A stretch of 64,000 nt of DNA from Hydractinia symbiolongicarpus (Eukaryota; Cnidaria; Hydrozoa; Anthoathecata; Hydractiniidae). The notes below the pieces were generated by a model. The model was not told where the DNA came from. It saw only the letters and a program-made list of their open reading frames with translations, and searched no databases. The translations under genes and the position numbers were made by a program. Each line of letters starts with the position of its first letter. Positions within the stretch are counted from its first letter, which is position 1. This document shows, piece by piece, positions 48,342 through 61,829 of the stretch. Location of the stretch: NCBI RefSeq assembly GCF_029227915.1, contig NC_079889.1, positions 7,130,001 to 7,194,000 on the forward strand. The letters are read 5' to 3'.

Positions 48342-49102
48342 CTAGTCGATAAAGCCCGTGGAAAAATCCACTTAGACAGGATAACAGTAAACAATAACCG
48401 CTATTTAAATTGTGATAACGTCAGCAAGGACCTCTTAAGAGACAAAATATTTCTTCTTCGAAATTTGTTTACTTGTTGCTTCTATTGTGTAGAGCTTGAA
48501 TAGCTGATTAAAATAATGTATAGAATCATTTGTTTTGGACAAACACCTAAGGAGATATAAGGGTTTAAAATTTTTTGCTGACGTCAGCAGAAACAAACAA
48601 ATATGCAAAAAAATTATCTTAAAAAATTTGTACACCTGTTGCCTTCATCGTATAGATCTTGAAATGCTGATCAAGAAAATGTATAGGAACATGAACTTTT
48701 GACAAACGGTTGCAGAGATATTGGGGTTTGAAGGTTTTGTGATAACGTCATCAACCTGTCCATTCCGAAACGGATTCGGGGACTCAGGTTTGGGAAACTT
48801 ACCCAAATTGGTCCCGGGTGGTCCCTAGTTACCCACGCGGTGAAAAATCATTGACGTAACCACCTCGTTTCCAAGTTATTTGACCTCAAATTTTAAGTGC
48901 ACGGTAACGGCTTCATTAATTTAATATAGGATATTGATGTTAAAGTAGTGTTATTGTCGTCGCGCCGTAACGTCAGAAAATTCAACATATTGGACATGCA
49001 TTTTTCGGTTACTTCAAAGAAAAGTACGGTAAGATCAAAGGAAAATGAACCTATCCACTTTGCCTGTTACAGACACACGGAACTGGCGTATTATTGTATA
49101 GA
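48342..49102 (-). mobile_element. Hel-A copy (761 bp)
   Basis: Complete, with CTAG/hairpin at the left edge and TCTATACAATAATACGCCAG reading inward from 49102. It abuts the neighbouring Helitrons on both sides without spacer. Confidence 0.85.
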
Positions 49103-49784
49103 CTAGTCGATAAGGCCCGTGGAGAAATCCACTTAGGCAATAAAAAAAATGGAAAAATAGGTTGTTTCAGATGTTTTGTCGTCGTCAGTAGTGCACATAG
49201 AAAAAAATTGCCGAAAATTAGTTCATTCGTTGCCTCTATTATGTAGAGCATAAAACGCTGATCAAGAAAATGTATATGATCATGCACTTTTCAGGGGCGG
49301 ATCTAGGGTTAGGCAGCCTAGGCAATTGCCTAAGCCTAATTATGTGGCCGTAGAAAAAACATTCTATAGATAGAATAATCCATAAAAAACAGAATTATTT
49401 TTGTTAATTTGTTTTTGGCATTCCGCTCATTTCGACATTATGACGATGCGGCGTTTTATCAATTTTTTTATCATTGATACTTTACTCAAAAGCAAAGCCG
49501 GGGCGATCTTAGGCAAAAATCTTAGGCGATCTTAGGCAAAATGTCGATTCGCCTAAAACGTCCGCGAGTTTTAAAGTTCCGAATGAATGAAAATCACAGA
49601 TGGAAGAAAAAACGCCTAAAGCGTCCGCGGGTTTTCAAGTTCCAATGAATGAAATTTTGATATGGGAAGAAAAAACGCCTAAAGCGTCCGTGGGTTTTAA
49701 GTTTAAACGCCTAAAACGAGCAGGGGTGTGGTTACATGGACGACAAGTGGATGCTTCTTTTTCAACATGGTTTAGCTGGGTCAG

Positions 49785-51036
49785 GTCCAATTGCAGGAAG
49801 CAGCTCAAGTGGCTAGAAAAAATCAAAGCAAATGTATGCTAGCTAAGTTAAATGAAGAAGTTTTGAATTTGGAAACCCTTTCAGATATTATAAGGATTGG
49901 AAGTGCTGGAGGGAGGTATTGTTGCCACGTGTGTCTTAAACTAAACCTTCATCCTGCCTCTGCAAAAGACAATAAAGACATTGCTTTAAAGTAAGTAATA
50001 CTTCATATATTTTAGTTTTTACTGCTGCTGGATTTAAGGCACTGTTGTGTCAAGAACTATTCTTAAAAGTGGTAAAGCACCAGATGTTCTTACAAAACGT
50101 GTGATTTCAAAAATCCCTTTCTTATCAAAACAAAAGGTTTTAACTTGACCTGGATCAAATGGATTGTTTGTTTATTAAAGTCCAATACTAAACGAGATAA
50201 CTGAGGCAATTTATGTAAACACTGTCTTGGCGGCCATAAAATGGTTGCAGGTGTATGTTAAGTTTGGTGTAGAGTATTGCTAAGCTGCATGTGTATTAGT
50301 TGGAGTTTTGTTAGTTTTTTGTTTATTGTCTTAAGGTCACAGGCTTTGTGTAGCCGTTTATGCAATTGTGTATCTTTGTGTCCGTGTGGAAAAGGAATAA
50401 TTCTTGTAAGATAACTAAGGGACAGCTCTTTCATAAACGCAAAAGTGTAAGCTAAATATAAATAGGTCTGTAGATCCCCTTTCCCTGGGGATTTACAGAT
50501 ACGTAATATTCGAATGTTGTCAGTCCTTGAAATCATACGCACTCGGATATGTGATTCTGTTAAGCAGGTGACGACAACAAGTTCAAAATACTTTCTGTAC
50601 TCTAAAAATCGATGTTTACAGCATGAGATATACTTAAACGTCAAAGGATTCTACCTTGTCCCAACGTCAAATTTACGTTTAGCATATACTTTTGATTTTG
50701 AGTGTCCCTGAGAACTTTGACTTTGTTGGAACTTTTAAACAGTAGATTTTATATACAATATTCCATGCTCATTTTAAAAACTTTTAAGAACACGAGGATA
50801 TCCTTAACTTTCCCATGCTGCTATTAATTGTGATAAAATTGCTAAAAACAAAAGAATGAAACAATACCTAATCTAAGAATAGTCCAAGTTTGTTGTATAA
50901 TATTTCTTCTTTTTGTTGACCAATACAACATATATAATTTTGTTTTAGGAATAGATATATTGATGTCAGCCGTGATAAATATTCTTCTGACAATGAAAAT
51001 CACCAACAATTAAAGAAAAGAGGAGATTCATTATGA
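49785..51036 (+). CDS. Small two-exon gene of unknown function (copy A)
   Basis: Exon a (to 49990) encodes QEAAQVARKNQSKC...RYCCHVCLK and ends at a perfect AAA|GTAAGT donor. The intron runs to a TTTTGTTTTAG acceptor at 50948. Exon b (50949-51036) restores the Lys codon and reads NRYIDVSRDKYSSDN to a TGA. Phases match. The start is unclear: in copy A an upstream TAG at about 49773 limits the frame, so an earlier exon may be missing. CxxC (CHVC) suggests a partial zinc site. I do not recognise the family; it may be a gene fragment captured by the hAT-like element. Confidence 0.45.
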
Positions 51037-51504
51037 ATCCTTATAATATTGGAAAACTGTAAATTATGATATCAAAGTAACTTGTACTGATAGAAATGAT
51101 TTTTACGTAAAATGATACAAATCGAAACAAGAATTGCATGTTAAAGAACGTTCTGCTACAGACTGCAAACCAATGAAATGTCATGTTAACTTATGCATAT
51201 GAGTAGAATTTGTATATATGTTGCTTTTTATATGAGAATCTTCAGAAATGACCTAACTAAAACTTTTTTAAAGATTTCAAAGTATTAAAATACTTTTAAA
51301 CACAGTTGACAGGGGCATGTGAGGGCAAATAATATGCAGACATGTTAAATGTTTTGATGTTATTTTTCTGATTTCTAACTCTTCTCTGGCTTAATAAACT
51401 GCTTAACTTTTGTGGAATTTTTTTAACAATAAAAATAATGCTTAATAGAAATTGGTGCAAAACTACACCAGTAACCTTAATATTAAACAAGAAGCCCAGG
51501 GGCT

Positions 51505-51572
51505 TGAAGATTTCCGCCATTAGCGGAAATCTTCAGGCGATTTTATGGATTCCGCCTTCGCTGGCGGAAATC
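51505..51572. repeat. Two adjacent hairpins with shared TTTCCGC/GCGGAAA stems
   Basis: A perfect 13-bp stem TGAAGATTTCCGC / GCGGAAATCTTCA with a 5-base loop, then a second hairpin of GATTCCGCC / GGCGGAAATC. Repeated in copy B at about 55948-56015. Confidence 0.7.
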
Positions 51573-52637
51573 AACTATATTAACTTCATAAAGGGGTAAC
51601 TACTATATACTTTTTGTAGACGTTTATTATGCGTTGCTATCTTACACATGCTGCTTTTGTTTTTGCATTTGCAGGTTGTTAACACAGGCTGTAATTTTCC
51701 AAACAATAATTCTACGTTGCACTGCTGTTGACTATCTATTCCTAAAATTGTCTTGTAATTTTTTGTATTGTTAGCTATTAGGCTTACTGCATATTTTGAA
51801 ATAAAGTAACTCCCCAACTTTATAACTTGGCGATTACTTGTACTCGTATTAAATGCGTAAAACGTAAAAAAGATGCTAAGATGATACCGTGTTAAACTAC
51901 GGAGGTTACTTTTATTTATTGGGCTATAAAAACACTTTCGTTTTTAATCTAGGAAGGACTTTTAATAACTAAAAACTTTTGGAAAGATTTTAGCTCCTTT
52001 TATAACAAAAACACAAAACGCCCGCTTTACCTCGTACAACACCACAACCCTTGATATTACTTTGCCAAAAAACCTGTCAAATTTTGCCTAACCAGAAAAA
52101 AATTCTAGATCCGCCCCTGCTTTTGATGAGCGGTTAATGAGAGGGTTTTAAGGTTTTTAAAATTTTGCTGACGTCAGCAATGGCCCACCAAAACCAAAAG
52201 TATTTTTTCTAAAAATTTGTATACCCGTTGCCCTCATCGTATAAATCTTGAAACGCTGATAAAGAAAATGTATAGGATCATGTACTTTTGAGAAACGGTT
52301 GCAGAAATATTAGGGTTTGAACGTTTTTTGATGACGTCATCAACCCGTCTATTCCGAAACGGATTTGGGAGAAACGGAGTTACCCACGCGATAAAAGATC
52401 ATTGACGTCACCACCTCGTTTCCAATTTTTTTGCCCTCAAAATTTTAGGTGCACTGTGATGTCTTCATTAATTTAATATCAGATATTGAAGTTAAAATAG
52501 TGTGATTGATGTCGCGCCGTAACGTCACAAAACTTATCATATTAGAGATGCATTTTTCGGCGACATCAGAGCAAAATGAACACATCCACTTTGCCTGTTA
52601 CAGACACAAAGACACACTCGTCGTATTATTATAACAA

Positions 52638-54219
52638 CTAGTCGATAGGGCCCGTGGAAGAATCCACTCAGACAGAAAATTATGTTGTTTTGTAGATTTT
52701 TCTAACGTCAGCAGTGCATGCAAAAAATTTTTGCGAAATGTAGTTTATCTGTTGCCTGTAATGCGTGCAGATTGAAACGATGATAAAAATAAGTGTTCGT
52801 AAAACGGATAAGGAGATATATACAAGTGTTTCAAAATTTTAAAATTTTGCTGACGTCAGTAAACTCCTCTAAAGTACAAATAAAAAATTTCTTTAGAAAT
52901 TTGCACAAAATCCACTTAGGCAGGAGTACATTGGTAAAGAGAATTGTAACTAGTATTTTGATGACGTCTGCCAGGACCCGTCAATACACAATATTTTTTT
53001 CCTGAAATTTGTTTACACGTTGCTTCCAATGTGTAGAGCTTGAAACGCTGATCAAAATAATGTATAGAATCACGTACAACACCAACAATAATAATATAGT
53101 CAGAAATTACACATCTCAAATATTTACATGTTATAAAGTGATTACGTTTGATTACGTTGAAAACCTTTAATATTTTAATCGAAAGTATCAAAAACATTAA
53201 ATTTGTATCTGGAAAATCATTTATTCGGTTACATACTATCCTGTTCCCCAAAAAAATACACAAATGTAAAAATTATATAACCGTTAAATAAACACAAAAT
53301 GTAAAAATTAACCGGTTAAGAACACAAAATTTGTTTTTTTAGTATGATGATCTGTAGTGACCTTTACCAACCATTTTAAACGTAAATGTCAAAAAAGCAT
53401 AAGGAGTAAATTTTGAATGAACAAAGATATTATTCTTGGAATATATATACGGTCCTTCCTCACAAATGTGTACACAAAATGTAAAACAGATCGGTTTTTA
53501 AGGAGCACATCCAAATCAACAAAAATCAGTTCACTTAGCATGTTCTATATTGCCATTGCCCATAAATCTTCCACAAAAAGGTTATGAAACACATCAATTT
53601 ATAGAAAAATCAGGCATTTCATATAATATAAAAAGCAAAAAAGGTGTAGTCACAACAATTAGTAATTTTTTCATTATCACCAAGCACAGTTATATCTCTA
53701 CAATTTTAAAATTCTTAACAAAAACGTGAAACCATACAGTTTAGTTTTCCCCAACAAAAGTTTATAATACCAAATATGAAAAAGCCATTAGCTTACACAA
53801 CAGCCTTCAGTGGAGTCTAATTCCACAAAAATTTGTTCTTTTAGTATATTTCATGTGGTCTTTTTCCCACAAAAGTTTACACAAAATTTTAGAAAACAGC
53901 AGTTTGCAACATAAACAAAATACGAACAACATCCTCTCATAAATTAAAATAAAGTAAAAACCCACGTAAATTGCCAATAAAATGTCTACAACCCCCTGTA
54001 AAAATAACCTCGCATTTTACATGCAGGCTGACAAAAGTTTAACAGGATGTCAGAAACAAAACAATAAAAAATAACTTAACACACACGCTTTAAATTCTGA
54101 AAAAAAATATTTCTCTTGCCATATTGCTTGGGTAAGTTTACACGAAATGTGAAAATAATTATACTCGTAAAAAAGTCTTCCTACTTATCCTGCAAAAGTT
54201 CAAGTCTTTGAAAATTTTT
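52638..54219 (-). mobile_element. Large Hel-A element, truncated by the duplication
   Basis: Starts at CTAG 52638 with the hairpin complement CCCGTGGAAGAATCCAC and matches the first 1.58 kb of 57119-59615. Cut at the duplication junction. Confidence 0.75.
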
Positions 54220-54227
54220 CAGGTCAG

Positions 54228-55479
54228 GTCCAATTGCAGGAAGCAGCTCAAGTGGCTAGAAAAAATCAAAGCAAATGTATGCTAGCTAAGTTAAATGAAG
54301 AAGTTTTGAATTTGGAAACCCTTTCAGATATTATAAGGATTGGAAGTGCTGGAGGGAGGTATTGTTGCCACGTGTGTCTTAAACTAAACCTTCATCCTGC
54401 CTCTGCAAAAGACAATAAAGACATTGCTTTAAAGTAAGTAATACTTCATATATTTTAGTTTTTACTGCTGCTGGATTTAAGGCACTGTTGTGTCAAGAAC
54501 TATTCTTAAAAGTGGTAAAGCACCAGATGTTCTTACAAAACGTGTGATTTCAAAAATCCCTTTCTTATCAAAACAAAAGGTTTTAACTTGACCTGGATCA
54601 AATGGATTGTTTGTTTATTAAAGTCCAATACTAAACGAGATAACTGAGGCAATTTATGTAAACACTGTCTTGGCGGCCATAAAATGGTTGCAGGTGTATG
54701 TTAAGTTTGGTGTAGAGTATTGCTAAGCTGCATGTGTATTAGTTGGAGTTTTGTTAGTTTTTTGTTTATTGTCTTAAGGTCACAGGCTTTGTGTAGCCGT
54801 TTATGCAATTGTGTATCTTTGTGTCCGTGTGGAAAAGGAATAATTCTTGTAAGATAACTAAGGGACAGCTCTTTCATAAACGCAAAAGTGTAAGCTAAAT
54901 ATAAATAGGTCTGTAGATCCCCTTTCCCTGGGGATTTACAGATACGTAATATTCGAATGTTGTCAGTCCTTGAAATCATACGCACTCGGATATGTGATTC
55001 TGTTAAGCAGGTGACGACAACAAGTTCAAAATACTTTCTGTACTCTAAAAATCGATGTTTACAGCATGAGATATACTTAAACGTCAAAGGATTCTACCTT
55101 GTCCCAACGTCAAATTTACGTTTAGCATATACTTTTGATTTTGAGTGTCCCTGAGAACTTTGACTTTGTTGGAACTTTTAAACAGTAGATTTTATATACA
55201 ATATTCCATGCTCATTTTAAAAACTTTTAAGAACACGAGGATATCCTTAACTTTCCCATGCTGCTATTAATTGTGATAAAATTGCTAAAAACAAAAGAAT
55301 GAAACAATACCTAATCTAAGAATAGTCCAAGTTTGTTGTATAATATTTCTTCTTTTTGTTGACCAATACAACATATATAATTTTGTTTTAGGAATAGATA
55401 TATTGATGTCAGCCGTGATAAATATTCTTCTGACAATGAAAATCACCAACAATTAAAGAAAAGAGGAGATTCATTATGA
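54228..55479 (+). CDS. Small two-exon gene of unknown function (copy B)
   Basis: Same sequence as copy A (exon a to 54433, exon b 55392-55479). Here the duplication junction places TTTTTCAG just before the open frame, a better acceptor than in copy A. Confidence 0.45.
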
Positions 55480-56562
55480 ATCCTTATAATATTGGAAAAC
55501 TGTAAATTATGATATCAAAGTAACTTGTACTGATAGAAATGATTTTTACGTAAAATGATACAAATCGAAACAAGAATTGCATGTTAAAGAACGTTCTGCT
55601 ACAGACTGCAAACCAATGAAATGTCATGTTAACTTATGCATATGAGTAGAATTTGTATATATGTTGCTTTTTATATGAGAATCTTCAGAAATGACCTAAC
55701 TAAAACTTTTTTAAAGATTTCAAAGTATTAAAATACTTTTAAACACAGTTGACAGGGGCATGTGAGGGCAAATAATATGCAGACATGTTAAATGTTTTGA
55801 TGTTATTTTTCTGATTTCTAACTCTTCTCTGGCTTAATAAACTGCTTAACTTTTGTGGAATTTTTTTAACAATAAAAATAATGCTTAATAGAAATTGGTG
55901 CAAAACTACACCAGTAACCTTAATATTAAACAAGAAGCCCAGGGGCTTGAAGATTTCCGCCATTAGCGGAAATCTTCAGGCGATTTTATGGATTCCGCCT
56001 TCGCTGGCGGAAATCAACTATATTAACTTCATAAAGGGGTAACTACTATATACTTTTTGTAGACGTTTATTATGCGTTGCTATCTTACACATGCTGCTTT
56101 TGTTTTTGCATTTGCAGGTTGTTAACACAGGCTGTAATTTTCCAAACAATAATTCTACGTTGCACTGCTGTTGACTATCTATTCCTAAAATTGTCTTGTA
56201 ATTTTTTGTATTGTTAGCTATTAGGCTTACTGCATATTTTGAAATAAAGTAACTCCCCAACTTTATAACTTGGCGATTACTTGTACTCGTATTAAATGCG
56301 TAAAACGTAAAAAAGATGCTAAGATGATACCGTGTTAAACTACGGAGGTTACTTTTATTTATTGGGCTATAAAAACACTTTCGTTTTTAATCTAGGAAGG
56401 ACTTTTAATAACTAAAAACTTTTGGAAAGATTTTAGCTCCTTTTATAACAAAAACACAAAACGCCCGCTTTACCTCGTACAACACCACAACCCTTGATAT
56501 TACTTTGCCAAAAAACCTGTCAAATTTTGCCTAACCAGAAAAAAATTCTAGATCCGCCCCTG

Positions 56563-57118
56563 CTTTTGATGAGCGGTTAATGAGAGGGTTTTAAGGTTTT
56601 TAAAATTTTGCTGACGTCAGCAATGGCCCACCAAAACCAAAAGTATTTTTTCTAAAAATTTGTATACCCGTTGCCCTCATCGTATAAATCTTGAAACGCT
56701 GATAAAGAAAATGTATAGGATCATGTACTTTTGAGAAACGGTTGCAGAAATATTAGGGTTTGAACGTTTTTTGATGACGTCATCAACCCGTCTATTCCGA
56801 AACGGATTTGGGGACCCAGATTTGGGAAAATTAGCCAAATTGGTCCAAGCTGGTCCCTAGTTACCCACGCGATAAAAGATCATTGACGTCACCACCTCGT
56901 TTCCAATTTTTTTGCCCTCAAAATTTTAGGTGCACTGTGATGTCTTCATTAATTTAATATCAGATATTGAAGTTAAAATAGTGTGATTGATGTCGCGCCG
57001 TAACGTCACAAAACTTATCATATTAGAGATGCATTTTTCGGCGACATCAGAGCAAAATGAACACATCCACTTTGCCTGTTACAGACACAAAGACACACTC
57101 GTCGTATTATTATAACAA
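56563..57118 (-). mobile_element. Hel-A 5' remnant in copy B
   Basis: Duplicate of 52120-52637, with 38 more bases near 56812 that match the family consensus. The copy A version therefore carries the deletion. Confidence 0.75.
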
Positions 57119-59615
57119 CTAGTCGATAGGGCCCGTGGAAGAATCCACTCAGACAGAAAATTATGTTGTTTTGTAGATTTTTCTAACGTCAGCAGTGCAT
57201 GCAAAAAATTTTTGCGAAATGTAGTTTATCTGTTGCCTGTAATGCGTGCAGATTGAAACGATGATAAAAATAAGTGTTCGTAAAACGGATAAGGAGATAT
57301 ATACAAGTGTTTCAAAATTTTAAAATTTTGCTGACGTCAGTAAACTCCTCTAAAGTACAAATAAAAAATTTCTTTAGAAATTTGCACAAAATCCACTTAG
57401 GCAGGAGTACATTGGTAAAGAGAATTGTAACTAGTATTTTGATGACGTCTGCCAGGACCCGTCAATACACAATATTTTTTTCCTGAAATTTGTTTACACG
57501 TTGCTTCCAATGTGTAGAGCTTGAAACGCTGATCAAAATAATGTATAGAATCACGTACAACACCAACAATAATAATATAGTCAGAAATTACACATCTCAA
57601 ATATTTACATGTTATAAAGTGATTACGTTTGATTACGTTGAAAACCTTTAATATTTTAATCGAAAGTATCAAAAACATTAAATTTGTATCTGGAAAATCA
57701 TTTATTCGGTTACATACTATCCTGTTCCCCAAAAAAATACACAAATGTAAAAATTATATAACCGTTAAATAAACACAAAATGTAAAAATTAACCGGTTAA
57801 GAACACAAAATTTGTTTTTTTAGTATGATGATCTGTAGTGACCTTTACCAACCATTTTAAACGTAAATGTCAAAAAAGCATAAGGAGTAAATTTTGAATG
57901 AACAAAGATATTATTCTTGGAATATATATACGGTCCTTCCTCACAAATGTGTACACAAAATGTAAAACAGATCGGTTTTTAAGGAGCACATCCAAATCAA
58001 CAAAAATCAGTTCACTTAGCATGTTCTATATTGCCATTGCCCATAAATCTTCCACAAAAAGGTTATGAAACACATCAATTTATAGAAAAATCAGGCATTT
58101 CATATAATATAAAAAGCAAAAAAGGTGTAGTCACAACAATTAGTAATTTTTTCATTATCACCAAGCACAGTTATATCTCTACAATTTTAAAATTCTTAAC
58201 AAAAACGTGAAACCATACAGTTTAGTTTTCCCCAACAAAAGTTTATAATACCAAATATGAAAAAGCCATTAGCTTACACAACAGCCTTCAGTGGAGTCTA
58301 ATTCCACAAAAATTTGTTCTTTTAGTATATTTCATGTGGTCTTTTTCCCACAAAAGTTTACACAAAATTTTAGAAAACAGCAGTTTGCAACATAAACAAA
58401 ATACGAACAACATCCTCTCATAAATTAAAATAAAGTAAAAACCCACGTAAATTGCCAATAAAATGTCTACAACCCCCTGTAAAAATAACCTCGCATTTTA
58501 CATGCAGGCTGACAAAAGTTTAACAGGATGTCAGAAACAAAACAATAAAAAATAACTTAACACACACGCTTTAAATTCTGAAAAAAAATATTTCTCTTGC
58601 CATATTGCTTGGGTAAGTTTACACGAAATGTGAAAATAATTATACTCGTAAAAAAGTCTTCCTACTTATCCTGCAAAAGTTCAAGTCTTTGAAAATTTTT
58701 GTAGGTAGCTAGCTAGCTTGTTACATCATAATTCGTGCGCATAAAAGATGAAAAGTGTGGAAACTAAGGTAGCTAGCTATAGATAGTTAAAAAATAGGAA
58801 TAACAAAATAAGTCGTAGGTTAGAGCTAGCCATGGGAGATGGAAAGAGAGTAGGATCTGGAGGCTAACATTAGCTAGCTAACAGTAGCTAAGACACCCCC
58901 AGTTAAATATACTTAAACTGGAAACATTTAGCTATAACTAAAGCTAGCTATTTATGCTTAGTAAAACACATATAAAGAGAAACAATAGTAAAGTAAAAAT
59001 AATAACAATACAGTGAGTTCAACAAACCAAAGTTTTCCGTTTGTTAGTCAGCTAACAGCTTTATGTAGCATTTTGAATTTTAGGACAAATACATTAGTTA
59101 CGCGCCAGGGCACCGTTAATTATGCAACACAATGTCAACAAAGATGGCTACTTTAAGAATTTGAGGCTTTTGGGCGAGTGGCTTTTGCTAAAAAAGGGAG
59201 CCTGCTTTCTCCAGCGACATAAAAACCAAACGTCTAAAAATATCAAAGTTCTTACTATTTGTGATTTCAAATCGACTTCTAACTTAATATTTCTACTTCT
59301 TCACTTGAACTTTTTTCTTTTGAAAGATGCTTTTTAAAACAGTCTTTTCACTTTTTTCCAGAAAAAGGGATCATTCTTTCGTTTGTTTTTTTGGTGGCGA
59401 GAGGACACTATTTTTCGAAAGTTAGCCGTTAAATTTATTTCAGCAAATCAAATTGAGTCGTTTTCATCACGTGATGTAACCAAAAGAAAACCCGCTAGCA
59501 AAATGGACATAATTTTTTCGGCGACTTTAAAGACAATTTCGGCGACATCAAAGAAGAATAAGCATATCAACTTTGCCTGTCACAGAGACATGGTACTGGC
59601 GTATTATTATATAGA
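57119..59615 (-). mobile_element. Large Hel-A element, complete (2.5 kb)
   Basis: 3' end CTAG with hairpin at 57119 and 5' end TCTATATAATAATACGCCAG reading in from 59615, followed by T on the plus strand. Interior collinear with 45948-48194. The small frames inside have no recognisable product. Confidence 0.82.
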
Positions 59616-61829
59616 TCAATTAACAACTGACGACATTATTTTATTAGGAAAGATACGTTTTAAATAAAATAACAATCAGTTTTGTATAGCGCTAGCAAAA
59701 ACGTACAACAAGACGAACCGTGTGACCGGAATGGTTCGTTTCGCTAAGGACTGCATTATTGGGCTAATAATTAACAGAACCGGAACGGGACTTGACCCAC
59801 TAGGTGGGATAGTTTTCATGTCTGCGTGAATATCAGCCGCATATTTACCTTTTATGCTATACAATTTTCGGAGAGGATGCGTTGAGATATTACAAAATAT
59901 TGTTGACATTAATCATAACATGATTAGTTAGAGGGGAAATAAATATACACAAAATATTACATATGTAAAGAAGTACAATCACTTGAGATAGAAAAAATAA
60001 CCGAAATACCTGTCACAAAGAAGACTTCCTAATACGGCTTTATTTTGTGAACTCATCCACTTTGCCTGTTACTAACAGAATCACGGAAGTAGCCTAATAA
60101 AGTCTGTTTACTAAAATTGTATTTTTCATTTTTATGTTACAAAAGCACGAGATTGTGAAAATATTTGTAATTATTGATAATCTAAAGGTGGGCAACAACT
60201 AAATTTTAAAAGAAAGAACTAATCAACTAAATTTCCGATAATTTGCCAACTCGTGACACTCTTTAAGGTTAACTATTTTTTTCTCCTTTTTGATTACTTT
60301 ATCTTCATCGAGCAATTTGTGTTAATGACCACCTAATTTGAAATAATTAAGTGACATAATCTTTCTACACAGTTCCTTCTAAATTTAAAGTTTATCTTGT
60401 CATGGGAAGGAAGATGTGGGTAAATTTTTATACAAAAGTGTCTTGTGTAGGTTTTTTGTCCTTGACTTTTGACTCCTGTTATGCAATCACGTTATAAAAA
60501 AGATCTATCATTTGACATGTCTTCTTCGCCGAGGTAACTTGCTGGTTTATTTTGAAAGTGAGCACTGACAAAAAGTAAGTTATTTAATGAAATTTTGGTT
60601 GTCTTTTGGTAGTCTGCGAACACTCTAAAGACCTTATGTCAGCACAAAATGTTTTTCGTAATTGGTAATGTCAATAATGCTTTTCTCTTTTTTTTCCCTT
60701 ATACCATGGTTTTACACTTTCTATAACAAAGGAGAAGCAGAATAATGCTTCTGATTGGAATGTGACTGAAAATCTGCTGGCTTTTCTTATATCTTTTTCG
60801 TATAACTTTCGTTTTTTACTTGTAAGTAACACTGTACAAGACAAGAAACGTTTAATGGCAGCTTGAATATTGATGGTGATGGAGAAATCTTACAAACTGC
60901 AACTTTTTTAAAAATCACTGAACAAATCTACTAAAAATTTTACAAAAATACTTAAAATTTTAACAAGAATACTCAAAAATTTGACAAAAATATTTAAAAT
61001 TCGTGCTGCAAAATATTTCGTCCTTTAGATTTGTGTTTATTATTCACTTGAATTGTATTTCAAATCGTAACAAAAATTCCTACTTCATGATGAAGACTTC
61101 TGCGTAACATGTTTTTATAAAATTAAAAAGCTTGACGGAAACGATATTATTTTCGCAAGTTTCAACTACAAAGCTTATAATAATGCTCCAATTTCATTTC
61201 CGACAAGTGCACTTTATTATTATTATTACATTTAAAGGCAAACCCTTATAGAAAAGCTAGCATATTTGTTTAAATTTTTTGCATAATTAATGTATCCTCT
61301 AGTGCGTAAATAATATATTATCCTATTATTCAAAGCTGCTATAATAACCATAAACACAAACCATAACTTGAATTTTAAAGATGTTTGCAAGGACCCGCCA
61401 ATACACAAAAAAATTGTATTCCCGTTGCTCCATCGTATAGATCTTAACACGCTGATCATAAAAATGTATAAGATCATCTACTTTTATCAAACATTATGGT
61501 TAACTGTTCATTTTTACTTATTGTCTATTATTTGTTCAATGTTAAATGAACAACGCGCAAGAGTTTTGTTTCTTAACATTTTTTATTTTATTTAAAAAGA
61601 CTGTTGTTGATTCCAACAAGTACAAGAACAACAATTTTTCTTTTGTTATACCTGACAAGAATATAAGCAGATGCTTTTATCAAATTGGTTAACATTTAAG
61701 TATTGTTTGAAAATGAGCTGGTTCTGAAATGTTGATACTTCTGCTTGACTATTAGATAGGCAAGATGACTTTCTCACAAATCCTAATTTAAACGTAACTG
61801 GATCGTAATAGTAATTAGGGATATAGGGG
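59616..61829. other. No gene seen
   Basis: AT-rich. A short Helitron-like fragment (AAGGACCCGCC...GTTGCTCCATCGTATAGATCTT) occurs near 61388-61450. Nothing else recognised. Confidence 0.4.

Larger units (their letters stand above)
49292..52119. mobile_element. hAT-like non-autonomous element
   Basis: Perfect 15-bp inverted ends CAGGGGCGGATCTAG / CTAGATCCGCCCCTG, typical of hAT elements. Flanking CTTTT direct repeat; only 5 bases of an expected 8-bp duplication are visible. No hAT transposase. It contains a 3-unit tandem repeat (CGCCTAAAGCGTCCG, about 49550-49700), a small spliced gene and two hairpins near 51505-51572. Confidence 0.75.
49103..52637 (-). mobile_element. Hel-A copy split by a hAT-like insertion
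   Basis: The left part 49103-49291 and right part 52120-52637 are collinear with the intact copy. The 5' terminus is degenerate (TTGTTATAATAATACG). A 38-bp difference near 52369 distinguishes it from the duplicated copy at 56812. Confidence 0.75.
49779..54221. repeat. Tandem segmental duplication, copy A
   Basis: 4443 bases nearly identical to 54222-58700, in direct orientation and adjacent. The copies differ mainly by a 38-bp difference near 52369. The unit covers most of the hAT-like element, the Helitron end and part of the next Helitron. Confidence 0.95.
54222..58700. repeat. Tandem segmental duplication, copy B
   Basis: Second copy. The junction joins GAAAATTTTT to CAGGTCAGGTCC; after 58700 the large Helitron continues normally with GTAGGTAGCTAG. 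Confidence 0.95.

Noticed and set aside
50258-55154. Other duplicated open frames in the 4.4-kb units
   Set aside because: They are intronic or antisense frames without features; identical copies reflect the duplication, not coding constraint.
59676-59909. 77-codon minus-strand frame
   Set aside because: Reads protein-like in places but matches no family I know and lacks context; not called.
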